From: JBGQBN01 sp041494805
GTDB taxonomy: Bacteria; Acidobacteriota; Terriglobia; Terriglobales; Acidobacteriaceae
Assembly: GCA_041494805.1 (NCBI GenBank)
Contig: JBGQBN010000051.1
Coordinates: 1 to 31,424 of the forward strand
Length of the DNA: 31,424 nucleotides
Direction of reading: 5' to 3'
Each line of letters begins with the position of its first letter. The first letter of the stretch is position 1. This document shows positions 1 to 7,350 of the stretch, in pieces. The notes beneath the pieces were generated by a model that was not told the DNA's origin, searched no databases, and saw only the letters and a list, made by a program, of their open reading frames with translations. Both the position numbers and the translations under genes were made by a program.

Positions 1-1
1 A

Positions 2-769
2 CCCGGCAATGCGCCATCCGCGAACCAGCCGAATGCTGCGAGACCTGGCCAACCCATCAATACGCCCCCTGCGAACCAGCCGGCGAACCGCCCGGGCAAC
101 CAGCCTGCTCCGAACGAGCGTCTGGGCGCGACCAATCCTGCTCAGCCAAATCGTCCGCCATCAGTGCAGCCGAACCAGCCGGTGCCGACACAGCCGAGCA
201 ATCGACCTGAGCCGAACCGTCCAACTCAGCCGCCGGTGCGGAATGAGCGTCCACCGTCGGCGCAGCCGAATCAGCCGATGCCGACACAGCCGAGCAATCG
301 GCCTGAGCCGAACCGTCCAACTCAGCCGCCGGTGCGGAATGAGCGTCCGCCGTCGGCGCAGCCGAATCAGCCGGTGCCGACACAGCCGAGCAATCGGTCT
401 GAGCCGAACCGTCCAGCCGAGCCGCCGGTGCGGAATGAGCGTCCGCCGTCGGCGCAGCCGAATCAGCCGATGCCGACACAGCCGAGCAATCGGCCTGAGC
501 CGAACCGTCCAGCCAAGCTGCCGGTGCGGAATGAGCGTCCGCCGTCGGCGCAGCCGAATCAGCCGGTGCCGACACAGCCGAACAATCGACCCGAGCCGAG
601 CCGGAATCAGCCCGCTCCGCGGCCGCAGACTCCTCAGCCGAGCGCGCAACCACGCACGCCCCCTGCGGAGGCGAAGCCGGCGACACCACCCCAGCGCCAG
701 CGGCAGAAGCCGCAAACGCCCGAGGAGAAAAAGCAGGAGCAGGAACAGCAGAAGCCTCCGGGTGAGTAG
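2..769 (+). CDS. Proline/glutamine/asparagine-rich repeat protein, C-terminal part (5'-truncated)
   Basis: The reading frame is open from the window edge to a TAG at 767-769, so only the last 255 residues or so of a longer protein are present. The visible part has low complexity and is dominated by Pro, Gln, Asn and Arg. It contains four exact-length 32-residue repeats (cores such as QPNQPVPTQPSNRPEPNRP) and a degenerate fifth. The tail is charged and rich in Gln, Lys and Glu, ending in PPGE. No folded domain is visible. In Acidobacteria such tails often follow a secreted or envelope domain, so an extracytoplasmic location is possible, but this is inference and the functional domain lies outside the window. 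The first ATG/GTG codons in the frame (GTG at 164) are not credible starts because the frame continues upstream with the same composition. Confidence 0.75.
   Translation, partial: PGNAPSANQPNAARPGQPINTPPANQPANRPGNQPAPNERLGATNPAQPNRPPSVQPNQPVPTQPSNRPEPNRPTQPPVRNERPPSAQPNQPMPTQPSNRPEPNRPTQPPVRNERPPSAQPNQPVPTQPSNRSEPNRPAEPPVRNERPPSAQPNQPMPTQPSNRPEPNRPAKLPVRNERPPSAQPNQPVPTQPNNRPEPSRNQPAPRPQTPQPSAQPRTPPAEAKPATPPQRQRQKPQTPEEKKQEQEQQKPPGE
167..600 (+). repeat. 96-bp in-frame tandem repeat, four full copies plus a partial fifth
   Basis: Copies begin with CAGCCGAA at 167, 263, 359, 455 and 551, exactly 96 bp apart, so each copy encodes 32 residues in the same frame. Copies differ by a few substitutions (for example GTG/ATG alternating for Val/Met, and ACTCAG/GCCGAG/GCCAAG). 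The fifth copy decays after about 50 bp. The near-identity at DNA level suggests recent expansion or gene conversion, and a copy number that may vary between strains. Confidence 0.9.
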
Positions 770-1343
770 AGACTCAACAGGCTTTCTGGTTTCACTTTCT
801 GGACTCGATCTACCGTTGTTTGTCATTCAGCCGACGGCTGCGTGTTCGAGTGGGAGCACAGTCCATCATTTGTTCTCTTATCCGTTCGCGCGAAACAGCC
901 CCGTGGGGTTGGTGATTCTGGTCATTAACCTGCTGAGCGGACGACGAACTGCGGGTTGAAAAAAGGTAGTACGAGTCCCCGGCACCAGGAGGTCCCGGTG
1001 TCAGCCTCCTGGCCCCTGCTGCACTCCGCGTCCGGGTTGGGTAAAAGGAAGAGCTTGATGCGTGGAGTGCTACAGCTGGAATAAGCGCGGGCATGCTGTT
1101 CCGCCGCGCGGCGGGCAACAACCTGTATCGGCTGCGGATTAGCACCCTGGCTCACTTCGGAATTCTTGTTGGCGTGAATCGCAATTCGGCTGGCCGAGCC
1201 TCTACCCATCGCTGTAAGACCGATACCCCCGAGTGCCGGCGCACTCGGAGGGAATCTCGCCACTTTCTGAGAAGCGAGGCGCCACCGCGCTGGATAACGG
1301 GCTTTCCCGAAACTGGCTACTGAGCATTCTTGAAAGAGAGATT
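770..1343. other. Hairpin-rich intergenic region, no confident gene
   Basis: This 574-bp gap lies between the 3' ends of the repeat protein and trpE, so both neighbours point into it. It holds three clear dyads. One is an 8-bp inverted repeat CCAGGAGG/CCTCCTGG at 985-992 and 1005-1012. One is GCACTCC/GGAGTGC at 1021-1027 and 1064-1070. The third is a perfect 8-bp stem with a 4-nt loop at 1229-1248. On the minus strand a run of six T (964-959) follows the first dyad by about 20 nt. A minus-strand reading frame crosses part of it but has no ribosome-binding site or recognisable protein character. It may be a long structured trpE 3' UTR or a separate RNA. Confidence 0.4.
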
Positions 1344-2825
1344 CTAACCACTCCCTCTGGCTGTCTCCACCGCTCGCAACACCGCCTGCGCCTTGTTCAT
1401 ACACTCCTCAAATTCACGCGCCGGCTCCGAATCCGCCACAATCCCCGCCCCGGCCTGCAAATAAGCGCGCTTCCCCTGCATCAGCATGGTGCGGATGGCA
1501 ATACAGGAATCCAGGTTCCCCGCGAAATCCGCATAGAGCACCGAGCCGCCATATACGCCGCGCCGGGTCGGCTCCAATTCTTCAATGATCTGCATGGCGC
1601 GAACTTTGGGGGCCCCGCTCAGCGTTCCCGCCGGGAAGCAGGCCGCGAAAGCGTCGAGTGCATCCAGGTCGCCGCGCAACCTGCCTTCCAGCGCCGAAAC
1701 CAGGTGCATGACGTGGGAATAGCGCTCCACGTACATCAGGTCGCGGACTTTCACGGAGCCGTACTCGCTCACTCGACCCAGGTCGTTGCGGCCGAGGTCC
1801 ACCAGCATCACATGCTCGGCGCGTTCCTTCTCGTCGTGAAGCATCTGCTGCTCCAGACGCTGATCTTCGGCTTCGTCGCGGCCGCGAGGATGCGTTCCCG
1901 CAATCGGCCGGTATTCCAGCCTGCGCCCAGTCACGCGTACCAGCATCTCCGGCGACGAGCCCAGAACATGCGTGTCTCCCATACGCAGGAAATACATGTA
2001 AGGCGAAGGATTCACCGTGCGCAGGGCGCGATACACATCGAAGGGCGCAACCTCTGGAGAAAAATCCAGACGCTGCGAGAGCACAACCTGAAAAACATCA
2101 CCTGCGGCAATGTATTCCTTGGCCCGCTCCACCGATTGCATGAAGCGCTGGCGGCTGGTTCCAGCGTGGATTTCTAGTTTCGCCCTCGACCGGCGAGACG
2201 ATTTCTGCCAATGCGCGGGACGAAGACCCGCCGCCAGCTTCTTCTCCAGCAACGCAATATCGCCGAGCGCACGGTCATAGGCCCGTCGCGGGCTCTCGCG
2301 CGAAACATCAGCCGTCGCGATGATGTGGATCTGATGGCGCAAGTGATCAAACGCCAGCAGCCGGTCAAAGAACATCAGCACGCAATCCGGGAGAGAAAGA
2401 TCATCCGTAGTGTGCTCTCCGATTTTCTCCAACTGCCGCACCACGTCGTAGGCGAAATAACCCACCGCACCAGCGGTGAATGGCGGCAGACCGGGCACGA
2501 TCGCCGGGCGGTGTTGCCGCAACTGCTCTTTCACGATCTGAAAGACGTTCCCCTTGCGCTTCTCCTGGCGCTTCCCGCGCCGCACCAATACGTCCTCACC
2601 CCGAGCCCGAATCTGCATGTAGGGACGCGCTCCCAGAAACGTATAGCGGCCGATCTGTTCACCCCGTTCCACGGATTCAAGCAGGAAAGCATTAGGTTCG
2701 TTGGCGGCAATGGCAAGAAAGGCTGAGACCGGCGTGAGCAAGTCCGCGGTCACTGATTTCACCACGGGCACCAGCGTGGCCCCGCGGGCGAGGCGCGAAA
2801 ATTCCCGGTAATCGTGATGAAGCAT
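1344..2825 (-). CDS. trpE: Anthranilate synthase component I
   Basis: TrpE converts chorismate to anthranilate, the first committed step of tryptophan biosynthesis, using ammonia delivered by the TrpG glutamine amidotransferase subunit. The 493-residue length is normal. The N-terminal domain has the LLES motif (48-51) and the NPSPYMYF segment near 272, both parts of the tryptophan feedback site in this family. The C-terminal chorismate-binding domain shows IAGTHPRG, the HVMLVDLGRNDLGRV segment, GTLSGAPK near 400, and QAGAGIVADSEP with the final EFEECMNKA. The usual IAGTRPRG carries His for Arg here. No trpG is adjacent; downstream is a long non-coding region. The ATG at 2825 lies about 45 nt past a perfect TATAAT. 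The ribosome-binding site is weak, with GAGGAG only about 20 nt upstream. Confidence 0.95.
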   Translation of the reverse strand: MLHHDYREFSRLARGATLVPVVKSVTADLLTPVSAFLAIAANEPNAFLLESVERGEQIGRYTFLGARPYMQIRARGEDVLVRRGKRQEKRKGNVFQIVKEQLRQHRPAIVPGLPPFTAGAVGYFAYDVVRQLEKIGEHTTDDLSLPDCVLMFFDRLLAFDHLRHQIHIIATADVSRESPRRAYDRALGDIALLEKKLAAGLRPAHWQKSSRRSRAKLEIHAGTSRQRFMQSVERAKEYIAAGDVFQVVLSQRLDFSPEVAPFDVYRALRTVNPSPYMYFLRMGDTHVLGSSPEMLVRVTGRRLEYRPIAGTHPRGRDEAEDQRLEQQMLHDEKERAEHVMLVDLGRNDLGRVSEYGSVKVRDLMYVERYSHVMHLVSALEGRLRGDLDALDAFAACFPAGTLSGAPKVRAMQIIEELEPTRRGVYGGSVLYADFAGNLDSCIAIRTMLMQGKRAYLQAGAGIVADSEPAREFEECMNKAQAVLRAVETARGSG

Positions 2826-2877
2826 GCCTGGGACCTGAACCGCAGAGTCTCCTCAATGCCAGACCGGCGGGATTTTT

Positions 2878-2883
2878 ATTATA
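2878..2883 (-). promoter_or_regulatory. -10 box of the trpE promoter
   Basis: The minus strand reads a perfect TATAAT here, in an AT-rich patch within GC-rich sequence, about 55 nt before the trpE ATG. No good TTGACA-like -35 box lies 16-18 nt upstream, so the promoter may be weak or activator-dependent. Confidence 0.5.
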
Positions 2884-2992
2884 GGGGACCGGCTGGAAGT
2901 GGCTTGCCCTTGTGGTAACTAGCAAATGAATTGACGGCGGACCCAAGGCGGAAGAAGATGGCAGTCTACCGGGATCCTCGTAACGAGGGCGT

Positions 2993-3811
2993 ATGCGTAT
3001 TAAGTTCTGGGGCGTACGCGGATCAACGCCGACTCCCCAGCCGGAAAACTTGCGCTATGGAGGCAATACCTCCTGCGTCGAGGTTCGCCTCGGCGACCGG
3101 CTTTTCATCTTTGACTGCGGCACCGGGTTCCGCACCCTGGGGCAGCAACTGCGCCAGGAGTTCAACGGCCGCGCGGTTTTCGCTCACATCTTCGTCTCCC
3201 ACTTTCACTGGGACCACATTCAGGGAATCCCGTTTTTCGGACCGCTTTACGACAAGCTGGAGAACCGATTCTGCTTCCACTCCTCCAGCCGAACCCGCAG
3301 CTTGAAACAGGTCATGGAAGAACAAATGGCCGCACCCTACTTTCCCGTGAACACCAGCGAGATGAAGGCCCATCGCGACTTCTATGACCTCGAAGATGGC
3401 CCCGTGCCGCTCGACGACGTAACCGTGCAGGCCATGGGGCTGAACCATCCCCAGGGCTGCATGGGCTTCCGCCTGGAAACCAAGGAAGGCGTGGTGGTAT
3501 ATGCCACCGATAATGAGCCAGGCGATGCCGGTTTCGACAAGAACGTACGCAAATTGGCGGCCGGGGCAGACATCCTGATTTACGACTCGCAATATCTCCC
3601 CGAAGAGTACCAGGCCCATAAGCGCGGCTGGGGGCACAGCCACTGGAGGGAGGCGGTAAACATCGTCATGGAAAGCGGGGCCAAAGAGCTGATTCTGTTC
3701 CACCACGATCCCGACCACGATGATGCTTGCATCGACCAGGTGGTAAAGGAAGCCCGCAACTACTATCCCCGGGTGCGGGCAGCGGCAGAGGGGATGGAGT
3801 TGCAATTGTAG
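2993..3811 (+). CDS. MBL-fold metallo-hydrolase
   Basis: A 272-residue cytoplasmic protein of the metallo-beta-lactamase superfamily. The N-terminus, FWGVRGSTPTP followed by YGGNTSC, is typical of a widespread bacterial subfamily. The metal-binding signature SHFHWDHIQG (near 70) is followed by Asp in YATDNEPG and His residues in GHSHW and LFHHDPDHDD near the C-terminus, all of which fit a two-metal site. The members I know are annotated only as beta-lactamase-like, RNase Z-like or phosphodiesterase-like, and the substrate cannot be told from sequence. The ATG at 2993 gives the motif-bearing start. A longer reading in another frame (2931-3305) is a shadow. The gene is divergent from trpE and may share its 170-bp upstream region. 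The downstream gene has its own promoter. Confidence 0.9.
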   Translation: MRIKFWGVRGSTPTPQPENLRYGGNTSCVEVRLGDRLFIFDCGTGFRTLGQQLRQEFNGRAVFAHIFVSHFHWDHIQGIPFFGPLYDKLENRFCFHSSSRTRSLKQVMEEQMAAPYFPVNTSEMKAHRDFYDLEDGPVPLDDVTVQAMGLNHPQGCMGFRLETKEGVVVYATDNEPGDAGFDKNVRKLAAGADILIYDSQYLPEEYQAHKRGWGHSHWREAVNIVMESGAKELILFHHDPDHDDACIDQVVKEARNYYPRVRAAAEGMELQL

Positions 3812-3842
3812 CCCTCGGTTATACGGACTGGGTCATCTGAAC

Positions 3843-3871
3843 TTGCCTACCTGCCCCCAGGTGCTTATACT
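3843..3871 (+). promoter_or_regulatory. Sigma-70-like promoter of the glutamate-family dehydrogenase gene
   Basis: TTGCCT at 3843-3848 and TATACT at 3866-3871 are separated by 17 nt, matching the -35 consensus at 4 of 6 and the -10 consensus at 5 of 6 positions. The start would fall near 3878, leaving a leader of about 77 nt before the ATG at 3955. Confidence 0.5.
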
Positions 3872-3954
3872 GCTGAATTTGTCCGCCTACTCCGGGATAT
3901 CTGCCCGGCGCTGGTCAGCATCAGACCATCGGACTGCCATCATCGGAGACCACT

Positions 3955-5220
3955 ATGTCGACCATTTCCCTCGAGCAGGAAATCAATCCCTGGGAGGCGC
4001 AAGCCGCCCGCTTTGACTTGGCCGCGCAGAAGCTGAACCTGGACGAGGGAATCTGGAAGGTGCTGCGCTATCCCACGCGCGAGATTATCCTGCACATTCC
4101 GGTAGCCATGGACGATGGGCGTTTGGAGGTCTTTACCGGGTTTCGCGTGCAGCATTCCATTGCGCGCGGCCCGTCCAAGGGTGGCTTGCGCTACTCCCCG
4201 GACGTGACTTTGGATGAGGTTCGCGCTCTGGCCAGCTGGATGACCTGGAAGTGCGCGGTCGTAAACATTCCTTTCGGCGGCGCCAAAGGCGGCATCATCT
4301 GCAACCCCCACAAGATGTCCCAGGGAGAACTGGAGCGGATGACGCGCCGCTACACCGCCGAACTGGTCGAGTTTATCGGTCCGGAAAAAGATGTTCCCGC
4401 GCCCGATATGAATACCAACGAACAGACCATGGCCTGGATGATGGACACCTACTCCATGCACATGCGCCAGACTGTGACCGCCGTGGTCACCGGCAAACCG
4501 ATCAACATCGGCGGATCACGCGGCCGCCGCGAGGCTACCGGCCGCGGCATCATGATCGTCTGCGAACAAGCCATCCGCAAGCTGGGACTGAATCGCGAAT
4601 CCTCGCGGGTCATCGTGCAGGGCTTCGGCAACGTCGGTTCCAACGCCGCCCGCCTGATGTCCGAAGCCGGTTACAAAGTAATCGCCATCGCCGAGGTGGA
4701 TGGCGGGCTCTATAACAAGAACGGAATTGACGTGGATGCCCTGTGGGAATTCCGCCAGCGCAACGGCACCATCCATGGGTTCCCCGGAGCCGACAAGGCC
4801 GATGCCGGCGAACTGCTGGTCACCGAGTGCGAGATTCTCATCCCCGCTGCCACCGAAAACCAGATCACCAGCCGCAACGCCGATCGCGTGAAGTGCAAAA
4901 TTCTCGCGGAAGGCGCGAATGGTCCCACTACGGCCACGGCCGACGATATTTTGGCCGACAAGAAGGTGTTCGTAATCCCCGACATCCTGTGCAACGCCGG
5001 CGGCGTGACCACTTCCTACTTCGAGTGGGTGCAGGACCGCCAGGGATATTTCTGGAAGGAATCGGTCGTGAACGAGCAGCTCGAGCACATCATGATCACG
5101 GCCTTCGAGGATGTAGTGCGTTTCGCCGAAACCCACGGCGTCAACAATCGCATCGCGGCCTACATGTTGGCTATCGACCGTGTCGCCTACACCATCCGCC
5201 TACGCGGCATCTACGCGTAG
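3955..5220 (+). CDS. gdhA: Glu/Leu/Phe/Val dehydrogenase, probable glutamate dehydrogenase
   Basis: This enzyme reversibly deaminates glutamate to 2-oxoglutarate and ammonia with NAD(P), linking carbon and nitrogen metabolism. At 421 residues it has the length of the hexameric NAD-type (RocG/GudB-like) enzymes. Visible features are the substrate-domain KGGLRY, the catalytic lysine motif FGGAKGGI (near 110), the PAPDMNTNEQTMAWMMD segment (near 149), the Rossmann motif GFGNVGSNAA (near 223) and the CNAGGVTTSYFEWVQ motif near the C-terminus. The start at 3955 is preceded by ATCGGAGA, a good ribosome-binding site. Substrate choice between glutamate and branched-chain or aromatic amino acids cannot be settled by eye; K, PAPD and length favour glutamate. 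The gene is transcribed from its own promoter. Confidence 0.92.
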   Translation: MSTISLEQEINPWEAQAARFDLAAQKLNLDEGIWKVLRYPTREIILHIPVAMDDGRLEVFTGFRVQHSIARGPSKGGLRYSPDVTLDEVRALASWMTWKCAVVNIPFGGAKGGIICNPHKMSQGELERMTRRYTAELVEFIGPEKDVPAPDMNTNEQTMAWMMDTYSMHMRQTVTAVVTGKPINIGGSRGRREATGRGIMIVCEQAIRKLGLNRESSRVIVQGFGNVGSNAARLMSEAGYKVIAIAEVDGGLYNKNGIDVDALWEFRQRNGTIHGFPGADKADAGELLVTECEILIPAATENQITSRNADRVKCKILAEGANGPTTATADDILADKKVFVIPDILCNAGGVTTSYFEWVQDRQGYFWKESVVNEQLEHIMITAFEDVVRFAETHGVNNRIAAYMLAIDRVAYTIRLRGIYA

Positions 5221-5291
5221 GCAGGAGGTGTAAGAGCTTCGCGAGAAGGTCGTGTCAGGGTATGCCTTCAGGCGTGCCGTAACCCTCGTCC

Positions 5292-5309
5292 CCCAAAAAC
5301 CATTTTGGG
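5292..5309 (+). terminator. Hairpin after the dehydrogenase gene, possible terminator
   Basis: A 7-bp perfect stem CCCAAAA/TTTTGGG with a 4-nt loop lies 72 nt past the dehydrogenase stop. No T tract follows, so it may only stabilise the 3' end. Confidence 0.3.
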
Positions 5310-5422
5310 AAATCAATCAGCAAGCCACGCTTTTTCCTTTGAGCTCCACCCGCCAAGTTCACTAGCCTGTGAGTGCAGGTCCTGGGCTTTCTCTCTCCAG
5401 GACAACCGGAAAGGAATCAAGC

Positions 5423-5872
5423 ATGAACAGAATGCAGAAAAGACTTATGACATGGGCCGCAGCGCTGTGCCTCCTGTTTTCATTGTGTGTCGCGCCCGCT
5501 TTGGCGAAACCTCAAACCGGTTCGCCGGCCGACCAGACAACATCAACCAGCAAGAAGAAAAAGCAATCCAAGAAAAGCTCAGCTCCTCCGGACAGTCAGC
5601 CGACTGCTGCGAGCGATTCCGGATCGGCCTCCGCCTCCGGCGCAACCGCCTCCAGTTTTGTCAGCCCAGCTCCTGCCGGGAAATCCTCCTCGAAGGTTGT
5701 TGCCTCAGAGGCGGAAATCACGGCCGCCAAAGCCAGCGGTAAGGTCTGGGTGAACCTCGACAGCGGGGTTTATCACAAACGCGGCCGCTGGTACGGCAAG
5801 ACCAAGAATGGCAGGTTCATGACTCCCGATGAGGCCAAGAAGGCCGGTTACCGCCAAGCTAAGAGAGAATAA
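5423..5872 (+). CDS. Small secreted protein with conserved WYG-type C-terminal motif
   Basis: A 149-residue protein with a clear signal peptide: positively charged MNRMQKR, a hydrophobic core of about 16 residues, and a likely cleavage at APALA-KP near residue 28. A Ser/Ala/Pro/Lys-rich linker follows, including a KKKKQSKK patch. The last 45 residues form a compact conserved-looking unit, VWVNLDSGVYHKRGRWYG with KTKNGRFMTPDEAKKAGYR. I recognise this tail as recurrent in hypothetical acidobacterial and proteobacterial secreted proteins; it resembles the small metal/DNA-binding fold at the Ada N-terminus but lacks its cysteines. The function is unknown. The ATG at 5423 is preferred over upstream in-frame codons because of the AAAGGAA ribosome-binding site and the signal peptide. 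Confidence 0.75.
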   Translation: MNRMQKRLMTWAAALCLLFSLCVAPALAKPQTGSPADQTTSTSKKKKQSKKSSAPPDSQPTAASDSGSASASGATASSFVSPAPAGKSSSKVVASEAEITAAKASGKVWVNLDSGVYHKRGRWYGKTKNGRFMTPDEAKKAGYRQAKRE

Positions 5873-6006
5873 AGGCGTCTGTAGAAATGACGATATAGCT
5901 CCCAGCCGCTCTTTTCGTCTTGATTGCTTTAACGGTTCGGGGTGGAGGATAATTCGGTGTCGTCTCCGGTTATGGCCCGTTTGCCCAGGGGAGACTTGCG
6001 TCCGCG

Positions 6007-6657
6007 GTGAATCTGCCCAATTCCATCACGCTGACCCGCATCTTCAGCATCCCGGCGCTGATCTGGATTCTCTCCACCAACCGTTTCAACAACACCGGCG
6101 GCGAAAAGGAATTGCTGGCTTCGGCCCTGTTCATCGCCGCCTCGATCACCGACGGCATTGACGGATACCTGGCCCGCAAGCGCGGCCAGATCACGACCAT
6201 CGGCATGCTGCTCGATCCGCTGGCTGACAAACTTCTGATTGCTGCCGCCTTCATCACGCTGGTGCAGTTCAATCCCAGCCTGGTCCCGGCCTGGATGGCG
6301 GTGGTGATCATCGGCCGGGAATTTCTGGTCAGCGGATTGCGTTCCATTGCAGCATCGGAGGGCTTCACCATCGAGGCCAGTGACCTGGGCAAGTTCAAGA
6401 TGCTGGTGCAGATTGTTTCCGTGGTAGCTGTGATTCTCGCCCACCGCTGGAGAGAGTGGCCGGTTTACAGGAATTATTTCTTTCCCGTGCACACCATCGC
6501 GTGGGTATCGATCTGGTTCATGGTGGTTCTGTCGCTGGTATCGGCCGGCGACTACTTTGCCGCTTTCTGGTCGAAGATCGACCGGCACGTGGTGAAGCGC
6601 CGCCGCCGTGCCTTCGTCCTGAGCCGGCGGAGGAAACGCGATGTCCCCGTCACCTGA
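6007..6657 (+). CDS. pgsA: CDP-diacylglycerol-glycerol-3-phosphate 3-phosphatidyltransferase
   Basis: PgsA transfers a phosphatidyl group from CDP-diacylglycerol to glycerol-3-phosphate, giving phosphatidylglycerophosphate for phosphatidylglycerol and cardiolipin synthesis in the inner membrane. The 216-residue protein starts with NLPNSITLTRI, typical of PgsA. It carries the full CDP-alcohol phosphotransferase motif D-x2-DG-x2-AR-x8-G-x3-D-x3-D: DGIDGYLAR at about 58-66, then the glycine and aspartates of GMLLDPLADK. Several hydrophobic membrane segments are visible. Translation starts at GTG 6007, with AGGGGAG about 13 nt upstream; no better in-frame ATG exists. The C-terminal VKRRRRAF stretch is strongly basic. 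The stop lies 17 nt inside the next gene, suggesting translational coupling. Confidence 0.93.
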   Translation: MNLPNSITLTRIFSIPALIWILSTNRFNNTGGEKELLASALFIAASITDGIDGYLARKRGQITTIGMLLDPLADKLLIAAAFITLVQFNPSLVPAWMAVVIIGREFLVSGLRSIAASEGFTIEASDLGKFKMLVQIVSVVAVILAHRWREWPVYRNYFFPVHTIAWVSIWFMVVLSLVSAGDYFAAFWSKIDRHVVKRRRRAFVLSRRRKRDVPVT

Positions 6658-7255
6658 AGACCCGTCCGCCGGTTCACGCCTGACCGCCCATCCCGGCGGC
6701 ACTGAGGAGAATGAATTCTCCCGGGAAGAACGCAAACTCCTATTGCAACTGGCCCACGAAGCCATTCTGTCGGTTCTCGAACACCGCAGGATCTCTCTGA
6801 CTCCTCCTTCCCCGCATCTGGCCGAGCCGCGCGGCGCATTCACCACGCTCTATTTCCGTGCCGACCTCCACGGCTGCGTGGGCTACGTACTCCCCGTGGC
6901 TTCACTGTACTCTACGGTGGCGGAAACGGCGCGGGCCGCGGCCTTCGAGGACACGCGATTCTCGCCTGTGACTCTTGCGCAAGCCCCGGAGCTCGAGGTC
7001 TCGCTCAGCATCCTTTCCTCGCTCCGGCCCATCCAACCGAACCAGGTGGAAATTGGCAGGCACGGGTTACTGGTGAGCCTGGGTGAGCGCAGAGGCCTGC
7101 TCCTGCCCCAGGTTCCCATCGAGCATTCCTGGGATCGCATCACGTTTTTACAGCAGACCTGCCGCAAGGCTGGCTTGCCCCTGAACGCCTGGCAGGAAGG
7201 CGCAAAGATCGAGGCCTTCACCGCGGAGGTTTTTGGGGATCAGGACGTGAGGTAG
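6641..7255 (+). CDS. amrA: AMMECR1-domain protein (AmmeMemoRadiSam system protein A)
   Basis: This 204-residue protein matches the AMMECR1 family: a helical N-terminus ending LLLQLAHEAI, a central LHGCVGYVLP (the family's RGCIG motif, with His for Arg), the AFEDTRFSPVT segment, LEVSLSILS, and LLLPQVPIEHSWD with FLQQTCRKAGLP. In many bacteria and archaea it is encoded beside a Memo-like protein and a radical SAM protein (AmmeMemoRadiSam); the biochemical role is not established. Here neither partner is adjacent, and the gene instead overlaps pgsA by 17 nt. The ATG at 6641 gives a longer Pro/Ser-rich N-terminus of about 20 residues; a later start at the ATG near 6710 would remove the overlap. 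Confidence 0.85.
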   Translation: MSPSPEDPSAGSRLTAHPGGTEENEFSREERKLLLQLAHEAILSVLEHRRISLTPPSPHLAEPRGAFTTLYFRADLHGCVGYVLPVASLYSTVAETARAAAFEDTRFSPVTLAQAPELEVSLSILSSLRPIQPNQVEIGRHGLLVSLGERRGLLLPQVPIEHSWDRITFLQQTCRKAGLPLNAWQEGAKIEAFTAEVFGDQDVR

Positions 7256-7297
7256 CCCGTTTGTGCCGCAACTTAACGGCGCCAGCCCAAAAGCGAA

Positions 7298-7325
7298 TCG
7301 GGGAGAAGCTTTCGCTTCTCCCCGA
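7298..7325. terminator. Perfect 12-bp hairpin between convergent genes
   Basis: Arms 7298-7309 (TCGGGGAGAAGC) and 7314-7325 are perfect complements around a TTTC loop. It lies 43 nt after the amrA stop and 26 nt after the stop of the opposing gene, so it could end transcription from both sides. No T tract follows on either strand, so simple intrinsic termination is uncertain. Confidence 0.5.
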
Positions 7326-7350
7326 GTGAGGGGCTGCTTGCCGCGGAAAC

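Noticed and set aside
57..689. Long antisense frame across the tandem repeat, rich in Ser and Ala
   Set aside because: It is kept open by the 96-bp repeat and high GC; the plus-strand frame is the one continuing beyond the window edge with protein-like composition.
925..1404. Minus-strand frame overlapping the trpE end
   Set aside because: It overlaps trpE in another frame, has no ribosome-binding site and its sequence shows no family pattern.
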